A model generated the notes under the pieces. The model was not told the DNA's origin, searched no databases, and was given only the letters and a program-made list of their open reading frames with translations. The position numbers and the translations under genes are program-made. 64,000 nucleotides of DNA, taken from the NCBI GenBank assembly GCA_965208965.1, contig OZ242384.1, positions 1,984,001-2,048,000 of the forward strand, written 5' to 3'. The DNA is from Bin5 sp965208965 (GTDB lineage Bacteria > Chloroflexota > Anaerolineae > Caldilineales > Caldilineaceae). Shown here one piece after another: positions 40,146 to 50,542 of this stretch (position 1 is the stretch's first letter; each line of letters starts with the position of its first letter).

Positions 40146-42524
40146 ATGTCCCAATCCCGTGAAACGGGGGAGGCGTCGCGCCGGTTCGCTCTTGCTCTCC
40201 CTGTTGTTCGCCCCACGATTCGCCATCTGTTGGCGCTCTACCTCCTGCTTGCCAGCCTGTTCAGTTTTGTAACCCTGCCATTTGAAGCGCCCGACGAAAT
40301 CTGGCATTTCGCCTTTGTTCAACATCTGGTGACGCAGCGGACGCTGCCGGTCGCGGAACCGAATACGCGCGCCCTCTGGCGGCAGCAAGGAACACAGGCG
40401 CCCGCGTACTACGCCGGCGCGGCCCTGCTTACCGCGCTGATCGCTCAGTCCGACTTCCCAGAGCTCTTCGCGCGCGCCAACCCCCACCGCGTCATCGGTC
40501 AAGCCGATACGGCCATCAACCGCAACTATCTGATCCACCACCAGCAGACGGAACGCTTCCCCTGGCGCCAGTCAATCCTTGCCCTGCATGTCGCCCGTCT
40601 CTTCTCCGTCTTCCTCGGTGCAGTGACAATCTATTCGGTCTACCGCACTCTTCACCTCCTTCTCCCCCCGCAGAATGCCCTGCTCGGCGCCGCCTTCGCG
40701 GCCTTCCTGCCTCAATTTGCCTTCATCAGCGCCTCCGTCAGCAATGACAACGCCGTCAATGCAGCCGCCGCGCTTGTCCTGTGGCAACTGACGGAGATTC
40801 TGGTAGAGGGAGGTCGGCCGCAACGCAGCCGCCTGTTGAAACTCGGCGCCGCCCTCGCCCTGGCGCTGCTTTCCAAACTGAGTGGGCTGGGCCTGGTCGG
40901 TGTCTGCGCGATCGCAATTCTGTGGCTGGCTTGGCGGAGTCGCAACCTTCGCCCCATCTTCGATGCTGCCCAGTGGACGGCCGTTCCCGCCGTTCTACTT
41001 GCCGGCTGGTGGTACCTGCGCAACTGGCGGCTCTATGGTGACCCCTTGGCCTGGGAGATGTGGGAAGCGAACATCTTGTTGCGGGTCATCCCGGCCGGCC
41101 CGTCGCAAATCCTGAGCGAGTTGGGAGGCCTGGAACGTTCCTTCTGGGGGCTGTTTGGCTGGCTCAACCTGCCCTATCCGACCTGGGTCTACCTGGCGTT
41201 GCGTGTCGTCGGCGCCTTCGTAGCGCTTGGGCTGCTGTTTCATCTCGCCCGGGAAACGCGCGCCGGCGCCGCCCGCCCTGCAACCCGGTTTACCCTCCGC
41301 GTGCCTCACGTCTTTCTTACTCTGTGGCTGCTCGTTCTGACCATTTCCTGGCTGCGCTTTATGCGGGTCGCGCCGGCCGCCCAGGGACGTTACTTCTTCG
41401 CCGCGCTGCCCACCCTGGCGCTGCTCTGGACGTTTGGCTGGACGGGATGGGGCAGCAGATTCGGCCACAGAATCGGCTGGAGTGTCACCTCCGCCCTCGG
41501 ACTGCTCACGCTGGCTACACCCTTCTTTCTTATCCAGCCCGCCTACAGGCCCCCGCCGATGTCAGTTCCTGAGGCCGGTACGAACGCTGTTGTCTCTCCG
41601 ACGTCCCACTCCCTCTTTCTCGCCGGAAACGCCGAGATTCAGCTGCAATATGCTGTCGCCCTGTATGATGGTCAACAAGAGCAGGCGAGCGAAACAGATC
41701 ATCGAGTACCGACCGTGTTCCCCGGTGACGAAGTGCGGGTGGATCTGGCGTACCTGACCAACGCCCCGCTGACCGATGACTTGTCCCTCTTCATCCATCT
41801 CGTGGACGGCACCGCACTGACAGTCGCGCAGTTGGATACGATGCCCGGCGGCGGGCTGCGCCCAACCAGCGGCTGGCAGCCGGGCCGCCTTCTGCTCGAC
41901 AGCTATACAGTTGTTATTCCGGTGACGGCCCATACACCGAATCGGGCCAGCTGGCAGGTGGGCTTCTACGATCACCGCAGCGGCGAACGTCTGCCCCAAG
42001 TCGACGGCGGCACTGGCTATACGTTCGGCGAGGTGACCATCTGCCCCACTGGGTTCACCCCTTCGGATTGCCAGCCTGGCGGGAAGGCAAAGGTTTCCCA
42101 GGACGGCAGCCATAGCGTCCCCATTCCACTGCACGTGCAGTTTGACGACAACATCACCCTGGCCGGCTACAGCTTCAATACCCGTACCCCGGTTCCTGGC
42201 GAGGAGATGACCGCCATCCTGTACTGGACCGCATCAGGACAGGTGGTCGGATCGTATACGGTCTTCGTCCATCTGCTGACCGACAGCTTCGAAATGTTCG
42301 GTGGCGCCGACCTGCAGCCGTCCCCGCCAACTGAGATCTGGACCGCCGGCGAGACAGTTGCGACTGTGCACACATTCACTGTCCCGTCGAACGCGCCCCC
42401 GGGCCTCTATCAGATCGAGATCGGCCTGTACACCCGCCCCGATTTCCAACGCCTGCGCGTGCTCGACAGGATCAACCCGGCGCAAGAGGACCGGTTGCTC
42501 CTCGGTCCCCTGCGCATCGAGTAA
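40146..42524 (+). CDS. GT-C type membrane glycosyltransferase (ArnT/PMT-like)
   Basis: 792 aa, starting 1 bp after the previous stop. The first luminal loop has the acidic motif EAPDEIWHFAFVQHL typical of lipid-sugar-dependent GT-C enzymes. About eleven transmembrane helices follow to residue 480 (for example LAALLSKLSGL-like LALALLSKLSGLGLVGVCAI and VTSALGLLTLATPFFLI). The last 300 residues are an extracellular beta-rich region with repeated sugar-binding-like blocks (DLSLFIHLVDG, YTVFVHLLTDSF). It likely transfers a sugar from polyprenyl phosphate to a surface polymer or protein, working with the GT2 upstream. Confidence 0.8.
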   Translation: MSQSRETGEASRRFALALPVVRPTIRHLLALYLLLASLFSFVTLPFEAPDEIWHFAFVQHLVTQRTLPVAEPNTRALWRQQGTQAPAYYAGAALLTALIAQSDFPELFARANPHRVIGQADTAINRNYLIHHQQTERFPWRQSILALHVARLFSVFLGAVTIYSVYRTLHLLLPPQNALLGAAFAAFLPQFAFISASVSNDNAVNAAAALVLWQLTEILVEGGRPQRSRLLKLGAALALALLSKLSGLGLVGVCAIAILWLAWRSRNLRPIFDAAQWTAVPAVLLAGWWYLRNWRLYGDPLAWEMWEANILLRVIPAGPSQILSELGGLERSFWGLFGWLNLPYPTWVYLALRVVGAFVALGLLFHLARETRAGAARPATRFTLRVPHVFLTLWLLVLTISWLRFMRVAPAAQGRYFFAALPTLALLWTFGWTGWGSRFGHRIGWSVTSALGLLTLATPFFLIQPAYRPPPMSVPEAGTNAVVSPTSHSLFLAGNAEIQLQYAVALYDGQQEQASETDHRVPTVFPGDEVRVDLAYLTNAPLTDDLSLFIHLVDGTALTVAQLDTMPGGGLRPTSGWQPGRLLLDSYTVVIPVTAHTPNRASWQVGFYDHRSGERLPQVDGGTGYTFGEVTICPTGFTPSDCQPGGKAKVSQDGSHSVPIPLHVQFDDNITLAGYSFNTRTPVPGEEMTAILYWTASGQVVGSYTVFVHLLTDSFEMFGGADLQPSPPTEIWTAGETVATVHTFTVPSNAPPGLYQIEIGLYTRPDFQRLRVLDRINPAQEDRLLLGPLRIE

Positions 42525-42671
42525 GCGCCCTACCGGTTGCTAGCGCACCAGCGCCTTGATCCGCAGTCCGACTTCGACTATGATTCGAGTCGTTGATGGG
42601 ACCCGATCTGAGCTACCATGATAATGTTCACCACTCCCATCACTTGAACTTCGGTCGGAAAGGGACTGCGC

Positions 42672-42803
42672 ATGAGCCGTAGACGGGGCAGACGCCGCCG
42701 CTTGAGCCGCAACGAAAAGATATTCTACTTTCTCAGCCTGCTGATCGCGCTCAGCATGGTGTTGAGCCTTGTCTACGTGGCGATTACGCCCGCCGCTCCC
42801 TAG
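42672..42803 (+). CDS. Small basic single-span membrane protein, 43 aa
   Basis: ATG preceded by GGAAAGGGA at 8-nt spacing. The protein begins MSRRRGRRRRLSRNEKIFYF and continues with one hydrophobic helix (FLSLLIALSMVLSLVYVAI) and a short polar end, an N-in topology. Unknown function; the tidy ribosome-binding site and composition support a real gene too short for most callers. Confidence 0.65.
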   Translation: MSRRRGRRRRLSRNEKIFYFLSLLIALSMVLSLVYVAITPAAP

Positions 42804-42869
42804 AGCGGCCAAAGATCTCCACCCCGGAATGCGCAGGTGTGACGCCCGCGCACAGTCTGGACCGTATTC

Positions 42870-43787
42870 GTGACAGTCGCAGAACGTCGCGGGCTGGCTC
42901 TGGTAGCGATCGCCGTCCTCTTTTTCAGTACCAGCCCCGTTCTGGTGCGTTGGGCCGCCCGCTCCGTATCCTCTTTCGAGATCGCAGCCGGTCGTCTCCT
43001 GGTCGCTGGCATCATCGTGTCCGGCGTAGTTCTCCTCCGTAGCCGGGGGGCGTGGGGCGGCTCGAATATGCGAGGCCTCCTCTCATCCAATTGGCCTCGT
43101 CTTGTCCTCGTCGGGCTGGTCGCTGCACTCCACTTCTTCTTCTACGCCTACTCTCTCGAGTTTACGACGATTACCAATAGCCTGGCGATCATGTATACCG
43201 CGCCCATTTGGGTCGCGCTGCTGTCCCGCTTCGCGCTCCGCGAACCACTGTCGAAACGCAAATGGCTGGGCATCCTCGTAGCTGTCCTCGGCGTGGCCGT
43301 CCTGTCAGGGTTCGAGCCGGTTCTTGCGTTCGTTCGGCAAAGCGGCAGCGCATCGTACAACTTCACCAGCCGCACGTTGATCGGTGATCTGCTGGCACTG
43401 GGAAGCGCCGTCACCTACGCACTCTACAGCATTGCCGGCCGCAGCCAGCGAGAACGTTTCCCCCTGCTGCTCTACGCCGGCGCAGTCTACTTGCTGGCCG
43501 CGCTCTGGCTGCTTCCAGCCGCGGCCGCGACCCATACGCCCGGCAGCTTCAGCTGGCCCGCCGTCGCCAGCATCGTCGCCCTCGGTGTCTTCCCTCTGGC
43601 ATGCGGCCACACCCTCTACAACGCGGCCCTGCGGCGGGTGAACGCCACCTATGTCAATCTTATCGCTACGCAGGAGGTGCTGGGCGGTGTCCTGCTGGGC
43701 GCGCTCCTGTTGCGCGAGATCCCTTCATTCAACAGCATCGTCGGCGGCCTGATCACCATCGGCGGAATCCTCATGGTGCTGCTTTAG
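42870..43787 (+). CDS. EamA (DMT superfamily) transporter
   Basis: 305 aa, GTG start. Ten hydrophobic segments in two EamA repeats: first repeat LALVAIAVLFFSTSPVLVRW with AAGRLLVAGIIVSGVVLL and KRKWLGILVAVLGVAVLSGF; second repeat LIGDLLALGSAVTYALYSIA and LIATQEVLGGVLLGALLLRE, ending IVGGLITIGGILMVLL. Exports or imports a small metabolite (often amino acids); substrate not readable. The gene is 104 bp ahead of lysA on the same strand. Confidence 0.9.
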   Translation: MTVAERRGLALVAIAVLFFSTSPVLVRWAARSVSSFEIAAGRLLVAGIIVSGVVLLRSRGAWGGSNMRGLLSSNWPRLVLVGLVAALHFFFYAYSLEFTTITNSLAIMYTAPIWVALLSRFALREPLSKRKWLGILVAVLGVAVLSGFEPVLAFVRQSGSASYNFTSRTLIGDLLALGSAVTYALYSIAGRSQRERFPLLLYAGAVYLLAALWLLPAAAATHTPGSFSWPAVASIVALGVFPLACGHTLYNAALRRVNATYVNLIATQEVLGGVLLGALLLREIPSFNSIVGGLITIGGILMVLL

Positions 43788-43890
43788 ATTCCGCTCTTTG
43801 CCATCTTCAGCCTGTCATCTGACTGGCGGCTACTCTCGGTCGCCTCTGCCATCAACCTCCGCCATCAACCTCTATCCAAAGGTACCTGCG

Positions 43891-45216
43891 ATGTATCGTG
43901 ACCGTCTCTCACTCTTCCCAGACACAGTTGCCCCGCGCACCGACGAAAGCGGCAGCCCCTCGCTGCACGTTGGCGGCTGTGACCTGAACAGGCTGGCCGC
44001 AGAATGGAGTACACCTCTCTACATCTACGATCTTCAGACCATCGACAGCGCAGTCCAGGCCTATCAAGATGCCCTCAGCCGCCACTATCCCGGCCCTGCT
44101 GGCATCACCTATGCCGGCAAAGCATCTCTGAATCTGGCCATGGCCCGTCTGATGGCGGCGCACGGCCTGCTCTTGGACTGCACCGGCGTCGGTGAGATGC
44201 ACATCGCCCGCACCGCTGGTGTCCCGCGCGCCCAGCTCCTGATGCACGGCGTCAACAAGAGCCAGGCGGATCTGCAAGCAGGGATCGCCCACGCCGGGAT
44301 CCTCGTCGTCGACAACCCTTCTGAGTTGGAGCGCATCGCCCAACTGGCGCCCGCCCGGGGCAGCGCGCCGGCACTCTGGTTGCGGATACGGCCAGGCTAC
44401 GCGGTGGACACCCATCGTTTCCGCCAGACAGGACAGCATGACAGCAAATTTGGGATGGATGCCGATCAGTGTGTTGACGCAATCGCATTCTGCCAGCGTA
44501 ATGACCTGCCCGTGACCGGACTGCACTTCCACCAGGGATCGCATTTCCACGCTGCCGAGCAAGTTCTGCCCGCTCTCGAAATGGTGTGCGAGTTGATGGG
44601 CCATTTGCAGCGGCAACTCAACTGGTGGCCCCAGGTGCTCAGCCCCGGAGGCGGTTGGGGCACCGCCTATCATGAAGCGGATCTGCCTCACCAGTCGATC
44701 GAGCAATACGTCGCGACCGTTGCCGCGGCGATGGTAGAAAAGCTGTCGCCCTATGCCGTGCCCCTACCGCGTCTGCAGGTGGAGCCGGGGCGCAGCCTTG
44801 TCGCACGCGCCGGCATCGCCATCTATAAGGTAGGGACTGTCAAACGAGCGGGAGGTCGGCGCTGGCTTCTGCTTGACGGCGGAATGGCCGACAATATTCG
44901 CCCGTCCCTCTACCAGGCGCGCTATTCTGCGCTGCCGGTCAAAGACCCGTTGAGCAGGGCGCCGATTTCCGAAAACGCCTGGCTGGCCGGCCCATACTGC
45001 GAGAGCGGCGATCTGCTGATCGAGGACCTGCCATTGCCCGAGATCAGATCAGGGGAGCTGCTGGCCGTTCCGGTTTGTGGCGCCTACCAGCTCATGATGG
45101 CCAGCAACTACAACGGAGCCTTGAGGCCGGCTGTCGTGATGCTGCGCGCAGGCGTCGCGCAGCTGGCGCAGCGCCGCGAAACGGTCGAAGATCTTCTGCT
45201 ACGGGATATTGATTGA
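43891..45216 (+). CDS. lysA: Diaminopimelate decarboxylase
   Basis: 441 aa from ATG 43891; an in-frame ATG at 43798 would add 31 unconserved residues. PLP-binding Lys77 lies in GITYAGKASLNLAMARL; LHFHQGSHFH binds the cofactor phosphate region; SPGGGWGTAYHEADLP is the glycine-rich loop; LQVEPGRSLVARAGIAIYKV and CESGDLLIEDLPLP (substrate-binding Cys of the other subunit) complete the fold type III enzyme. It decarboxylates meso-diaminopimelate to L-lysine. No riboswitch was seen upstream. Confidence 0.93.
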   Translation: MYRDRLSLFPDTVAPRTDESGSPSLHVGGCDLNRLAAEWSTPLYIYDLQTIDSAVQAYQDALSRHYPGPAGITYAGKASLNLAMARLMAAHGLLLDCTGVGEMHIARTAGVPRAQLLMHGVNKSQADLQAGIAHAGILVVDNPSELERIAQLAPARGSAPALWLRIRPGYAVDTHRFRQTGQHDSKFGMDADQCVDAIAFCQRNDLPVTGLHFHQGSHFHAAEQVLPALEMVCELMGHLQRQLNWWPQVLSPGGGWGTAYHEADLPHQSIEQYVATVAAAMVEKLSPYAVPLPRLQVEPGRSLVARAGIAIYKVGTVKRAGGRRWLLLDGGMADNIRPSLYQARYSALPVKDPLSRAPISENAWLAGPYCESGDLLIEDLPLPEIRSGELLAVPVCGAYQLMMASNYNGALRPAVVMLRAGVAQLAQRRETVEDLLLRDID

Positions 45217-45242
45217 ACGGCCGAAGGGGCAAAAGCGGTGGA

Positions 45243-45617
45243 CTACGATTCGAGAGGGGGTTCTTCAGGCTGGCCGACGAGCAGTTGGCGTACTACGTCA
45301 TCAATGCGTCGCTTGTAGCGTAGCAGTTCCCGCCTGCATTCCATCTCCGCTGAAGACTGTGGCTTGAACGACCGCAGCGTTTCCTCCAACTCCCAATCGA
45401 TCTGCACACGGATCCGATTGATGACACGCCCCCGCAAATACTCCCGCATCTCCTGCGCAATCACCGTGTCGTAATGCAGCAGGTCATCATGCAGGTCGAC
45501 CAGGCGGTCGGAGCCAATGGCAGGAATCGGCAGCGACCGGAGCGTTTCCCAGGCTCTGTTCAGTTTTCGACGATTTACACTCATGCCAGGTCCAAATGAC
45601 GCCTCACAGTCGGGCAC
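45243..45617 (-). CDS. Hypothetical helical protein
   Basis: 124 aa, or 113 aa from the internal ATG at 45584 (MSVNRRKLNRAWETLRSL), which looks the better start. Rich in charged and hydrophobic heptads (VDLHDDLLHYDTVIAQEMRE, RVQIDWELEETLRSF), so mainly alpha-helical and soluble. No family recognised. Convergent with lysA, 26 bp from its stop. Confidence 0.55.
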   Translation of the reverse strand: MPDCEASFGPGMSVNRRKLNRAWETLRSLPIPAIGSDRLVDLHDDLLHYDTVIAQEMREYLRGRVINRIRVQIDWELEETLRSFKPQSSAEMECRRELLRYKRRIDDVVRQLLVGQPEEPPLES

Positions 45618-46137
45618 AGTTGTAGCGTCAGTTCTGAAGTAGGAATGGAGGTTTTTCTATTCACGTCTGAAGTAGCTGAGATCTGTAGTCCGAATGAGGG
45701 CATCCGAATCGCGCGAGGATTATAGTCGCTGATACCTTCAATAGACAAGAATCGGATAGTGGAAGAATTCGAGTTGCAGGCGTAATGACGGATTCCGTTC
45801 CACTTCGCGTCTCCGCAGAGCGTACCGGAACCGCAGGGGCCCAGCTCCCGGAAAGCAGTTTCTATCAACCTGTATCAGAGCGTTACCCCTTGCGAGGGCG
45901 GCCGCAGGTGTTTCTCACTCCTCACTTTCTCCTCGCCTTTTGGGGCATCCCTCGCAACGCCCTCTCCTCGCAAGTCACGTCTACTCGCCTGTGTGCCGCC
46001 AAAACCATCGAAAATCCGCTGCCGACACCCCGGCGGCTCGGCAGTACTGATTCAGACAGACCGCTCATAGCACATGGCTTGGCAGTCACCCCAAAGTAGA
46101 CAACACTCCGTTCTCGCACGTCAGCATGGCAGACACT
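45618..46137. other. Intergenic region upstream of recA
   Basis: About 520 bp with no convincing gene; a plus-strand frame at 45785-46099 has random-looking composition and no ribosome-binding site. Nothing structured seen before the recA promoter. Confidence 0.4.
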
Positions 46138-46167
46138 TTGACAGTAAACAAACATATGTTCTATAAT
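46138..46167 (+). promoter_or_regulatory. recA promoter with embedded SOS box
   Basis: Consensus TTGACA (46138-46143), 18-bp spacer and consensus TATAAT (46162-46167). The spacer holds CAAACATATGTTCT (46149-46162), matching CGAAC-N4-GTTC with one mismatch, so LexA would block the promoter. The start codon is about 100 nt downstream. Confidence 0.85.
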
Positions 46168-46265
46168 GAGCTGTATCAGTTCCCTCGGGGATTGCCCTGG
46201 CGCCTTTTCCGAGAAGAGGCGCGTCCAACAGGTTTATGAGAGCCGCAAACAGGCCGTAAGGGAGA

Positions 46266-47372
<1,107 letters not shown>

Positions 47373-47528
47373 CCTGTCCGGGGCCGAGGACGTCCGGAAG
47401 GATATAGGTTCCAAGTGTCAGGTGTGAGAAAGGACGGCCGCCGTTGCGCCAGCACAGCGGCTGGTGGTAAACTCTCCGCAGAAAGCAGCGACGCGCGCTG
47501 AGGCCTGAGCGGACGAAGAGAAGAGAGC

Positions 47529-48293
47529 ATGGCCCGCAAAGAGATCGTGCATAACATTCGTCAGAAACCGGCTGATACTGCCCAAGGGAACGGTGTATCA
47601 CTGTCCGAACAGTATCGCTGGTTTTTTCGCCTCCTGGGCTGCTATCTCGAAGTGAATCCCATCGCAAAGATACTTTGCTTGGAAACCGGCACCTACATGT
47701 CGGTCCAGGATGATAGTCTGCCTTCGGGGAAGTGGGAAGTGGTATTCAAGCCTGACATCGGCATCATCCTGGGCGACAATCCGGCGCCCTGGGGAGCGGA
47801 TGATCAACGCTCCTACATCGGGATTTGCGACATGATCGTGGAGGAGTTGTCCGATTCAACTTCGGCGGAGATCAGGCGCGATACTGAAGAAAAAAAGGAT
47901 GGGTATGCCCGCGCCGGGGTGAAGGAATACTTCATCCTTGACCCCAAAGACAGGCACCTGCACATCTACCGGCTTGGCGTCGCGGGAAGCTATGAAGAGA
48001 TCGAGCCGGACGAAGAAGGTGTGATCCGTTCGCATGTGTTGCCCGGCTTCCAGTTCCGCCGTGAGGATCTGCTGCGAGAGCCTATACAGGTGGCACTGGC
48101 TCGGGACAATGTGTATGCGGACTATGTCATTCCCGAATTGCTGGTAGCCGAGACCAGAGTCGAAAAGGCAGAAGAACGCGCCGACGCCGAAGCACAGCGC
48201 GCCGGCGCCGAAGCGGCCGCCCGGCGTGCTGCTGAAGAAGAGCCCCAAGCACTGAAAGCCGAACTGGCCCGTCTACGCCAACAACGCTCCTGA
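47529..48293 (+). CDS. Uma2 family (restriction-endonuclease-fold) protein with coiled-coil tail
   Basis: 254 aa. The Uma2 core shows VVFKPDIGIILGD (catalytic Asp), then SDSTSAEIRRDTEEKKDGYA with the E-x-K-like end KEYFILDPKDRHLHIYRLG, the pattern of this PD-(D/E)XK-fold family that is expanded in Chloroflexota and Cyanobacteria. The C-terminus is an Ala/Glu/Arg coiled coil (EKAEERADAEAQRAGAEAAA). Role unproven; possibly linked to mobile DNA. Ends in a clear intrinsic terminator. Confidence 0.85.
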   Translation: MARKEIVHNIRQKPADTAQGNGVSLSEQYRWFFRLLGCYLEVNPIAKILCLETGTYMSVQDDSLPSGKWEVVFKPDIGIILGDNPAPWGADDQRSYIGICDMIVEELSDSTSAEIRRDTEEKKDGYARAGVKEYFILDPKDRHLHIYRLGVAGSYEEIEPDEEGVIRSHVLPGFQFRREDLLREPIQVALARDNVYADYVIPELLVAETRVEKAEERADAEAQRAGAEAAARRAAEEEPQALKAELARLRQQRS

Positions 48294-48343
48294 ATACGAA
48301 TCGCGTAACTTTGGTCTGCGCCGCCTGAACCAACCGCATTGAC

Positions 48344-48382
48344 AAAGCAGAAGGAATGCGATAGCGTTTTTTCTGCTTTTTT
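48344..48382 (+). terminator. Intrinsic terminator after the Uma2 gene
   Basis: AAAGCAGAA (48344-48352) pairs with TTCTGCTTT (48371-48379) and is followed by a T-run to 48382. Confidence 0.75.
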
Positions 48383-48418
48383 GTTGTCCGCATTTTCGCA
48401 AACTCGAATCGAAAAAAA

Positions 48419-49588
48419 GTGACCGCTCAGTTCACGCTTCAGATTCACAGAACAGACGGCCAGGCGCGCCGCTCCACCTTTCACACGCCCCACGGCCCCG
48501 TCGAGATGCCGGCCTTCGCCCCTGTGGGCACCGCCGCCAACGTCAAGACGCTGGAGCCGCGCGACTTGACGGAACTGGGCGCCTCCATCCTGCTGGCCAA
48601 TACCTACCATCTCTATCTGCGCCCCGGCCACGAACGGATCGAACGCCTGGGGGGCCTGCACAGCTTTATGGGCTGGGACGGTCCGATTCTGACCGACTCG
48701 GGCGGCTATCAGGTGTTCAGCCTGGCCCACCGGCGCCAGCTGGACGCCGACGGCGTGACCTTTCGCAGTCATATCGATGGATCTGCACACCGCTTTACGC
48801 CCGAACGCGTGATCGAGATCGAGGAGCGGCTCGGCGCAGATATTGCAATGGTATTGGACGAGTGCGCCGATCCCCTCGATCCCGACTATCTGGCCCAAGC
48901 GCTTTCCCGTACCCACGCCTGGGCCGAGCGCTGCAAAGCCGCACATTCGCGTCCGGACCAGGCCCTCTTCGGCATCGTGCAGGGCGGCATCTATCCGGAA
49001 CTGCGGGCAGAGAGCGCCCGCATCCTGGCCGGGCTGGACTTTCCCGGCTATGCCATCGGTGGGCTGGCTGTCGGCGAGACGAAAGAGCAGATGTACAATA
49101 CGCTCGACGCAACCTGTCCCCACCTGCCCGCGAACAAACCGCGCTATCTGATGGGTGTCGGCGCGCCCGAGGACATCCTCGAGGCGGTCTCGCGCGGCGT
49201 CGATCTGTTCGACTGTGTGTTGCCTACACGCATCGCCCGCAACGGCGCACTGCTGACGCCGACCGGCCGGCTCAACATCCGCAATGCCCGTTTTGCCGAG
49301 GACAGCCGCCCCGTCCAGGAGGCGTGCGCCTGCTACACCTGCCGTACCTTCAGCCGCGCCTATCTGCGGCATCTCGTAATCAGCGGTGAAATCAGCGGCC
49401 TGCGCCTGGCGACCATCCACAACCTGCACTTCATGCTAAAGCTGATGGAGCAGATTCGAACGGAGATCGCGCAAGGTACCTTCGCATCTTTCCGCACAAG
49501 CTTTTTGCATGCCTATCAGATTACCGATCAACGGGTCCGGCATGAACAGCGCCGGCGAAGAGTAGAGGCGCTGCCGGCCGCGTCTTGA
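48419..49588 (+). CDS. tgt: Queuine tRNA-ribosyltransferase
   Basis: 389 aa from GTG 48419. TGT signatures: VEMPAFAPVGTAANVKTLEP, ANTYHLYLRPGHERIERLGG, WDGPILTDSGGYQVFSLAHR (nucleophilic Asp and substrate site), FGIVQGGIYPELRAESARIL, YAIGGLAVGETKEQM, RYLMGVGAPEDILEAVSRGV and the zinc site CACYTCRTFSRAYLRHL with the later His. It exchanges guanine 34 for preQ1 in tRNAs for Asp, Asn, His and Tyr. No ribosome-binding site is obvious, and the start lies 36 nt after the terminator. Confidence 0.96.
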   Translation: MTAQFTLQIHRTDGQARRSTFHTPHGPVEMPAFAPVGTAANVKTLEPRDLTELGASILLANTYHLYLRPGHERIERLGGLHSFMGWDGPILTDSGGYQVFSLAHRRQLDADGVTFRSHIDGSAHRFTPERVIEIEERLGADIAMVLDECADPLDPDYLAQALSRTHAWAERCKAAHSRPDQALFGIVQGGIYPELRAESARILAGLDFPGYAIGGLAVGETKEQMYNTLDATCPHLPANKPRYLMGVGAPEDILEAVSRGVDLFDCVLPTRIARNGALLTPTGRLNIRNARFAEDSRPVQEACACYTCRTFSRAYLRHLVISGEISGLRLATIHNLHFMLKLMEQIRTEIAQGTFASFRTSFLHAYQITDQRVRHEQRRRRVEALPAAS

Positions 49589-49684
49589 CGGATCGGCCCT
49601 GTAAAGGCAGAGTGAAGAGAAGAGAATGAACCTTCTCCCTCTTCTCTTCGGTGCCGGCGTCCACAATCGAAGACTTGCGATTCC

Positions 49685-50542
49685 ATGTCTGACCTTTTCA
49701 AAGCGTTTGTCCTCGGCCTGGTGCAGGGCGCCAGCGAATTCTTGCCCGTCAGCAGCAGCGGCCATCTGGTAATTGTGCCTTGGCTGTTCGGCTGGCCCAC
49801 CTCAACGCTGCTATTCGATACCGTCGTGCATCTGGGAACGCTTCTCTCCATTCTGGCCGTCTTCGGGCGGGACTTTGTCGCCATCATCCGGGCTACCCTC
49901 CGCAGCCTCCCAGCCCTCTTCAAAACGAGAGGCTTGACATCCTCGTTGACGGACACAAACGCCCGCCTGGGTTGGTTTATCGTCCTGGGCTCGGTTCCGG
50001 CTGCCATAACCGGTCTGCTGTTCAAAGATGCCCTGGAAAGGCTCTATCATACTCCGCAGGCGGCTGCCTTCTTTCTGGCAGTGACCGCTCTCCTGCTGGC
50101 CGGCAGCGAATGGATGTCCCGCAATGTGAGCGCACGCGCGCCCCTTGCGGCCTTGACGTTGCGCCAGTCCTTCCTCATCGGCCTCGCCCAAGCCGCAGCG
50201 CTGGCGCCGGGCATAAGCCGCAGTGGCACGACGATTGCCGCTGCCCTGGCCCAGGGCCTGCGCCGCGAAGCAGCAACTCGTTATAGCTTTCTCTTGGGAG
50301 CGCCGGCTTTCCTTGGCGCCGGCCTGCTGCAGGTAGTAGACACCTTGGCTGTGGAGCCGTCGGCCGTTTTGGCCGAAATGCCGGCCCTGCTGGTCGGATT
50401 CATCACCAGCGCCGTCTGCGGGTTTGCCGCCATCCGCTTCCTGCTGGCCTATGTGCGCCGCAACAGCCTCTATCTGTTCTCCGGCTACTGCCTCCTCGTC
50501 AGCCTTGCAGTTCTAACCCTTTTTGCTTTGCGTCTCCGATGA
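49685..50542 (+). CDS. uppP: Undecaprenyl-diphosphatase
   Basis: 285 aa, eight hydrophobic helices. Catalytic motifs of UppP/BacA are intact: LVQGASEFLPVSSSGHLVIV (Glu and His) near the N-terminus and LAPGISRSGTTIAAALAQGL (Arg) near residue 180. It recycles undecaprenyl pyrophosphate to the monophosphate for cell wall and glycan synthesis, at the cytoplasmic membrane. Overlaps the next gene by 4 bp (ATGA). Confidence 0.95.
   Translation: MSDLFKAFVLGLVQGASEFLPVSSSGHLVIVPWLFGWPTSTLLFDTVVHLGTLLSILAVFGRDFVAIIRATLRSLPALFKTRGLTSSLTDTNARLGWFIVLGSVPAAITGLLFKDALERLYHTPQAAAFFLAVTALLLAGSEWMSRNVSARAPLAALTLRQSFLIGLAQAAALAPGISRSGTTIAAALAQGLRREAATRYSFLLGAPAFLGAGLLQVVDTLAVEPSAVLAEMPALLVGFITSAVCGFAAIRFLLAYVRRNSLYLFSGYCLLVSLAVLTLFALRLR

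Noticed and set aside
43788..43890. Possible lysine riboswitch ahead of lysA
   Set aside because: Only about 100 nt are available and no L-box-like conserved segments were found.
45785..46099. 104-codon plus-strand frame before recA
   Set aside because: Random-looking composition, no ribosome-binding site, and no motif; treated as non-coding.
49614..49649. GAAGAGAAGA/TCTTCTCTTC inverted repeat between tgt and uppP
   Set aside because: Purine/pyrimidine-rich low-complexity sequence without T-run; terminator role not supported.
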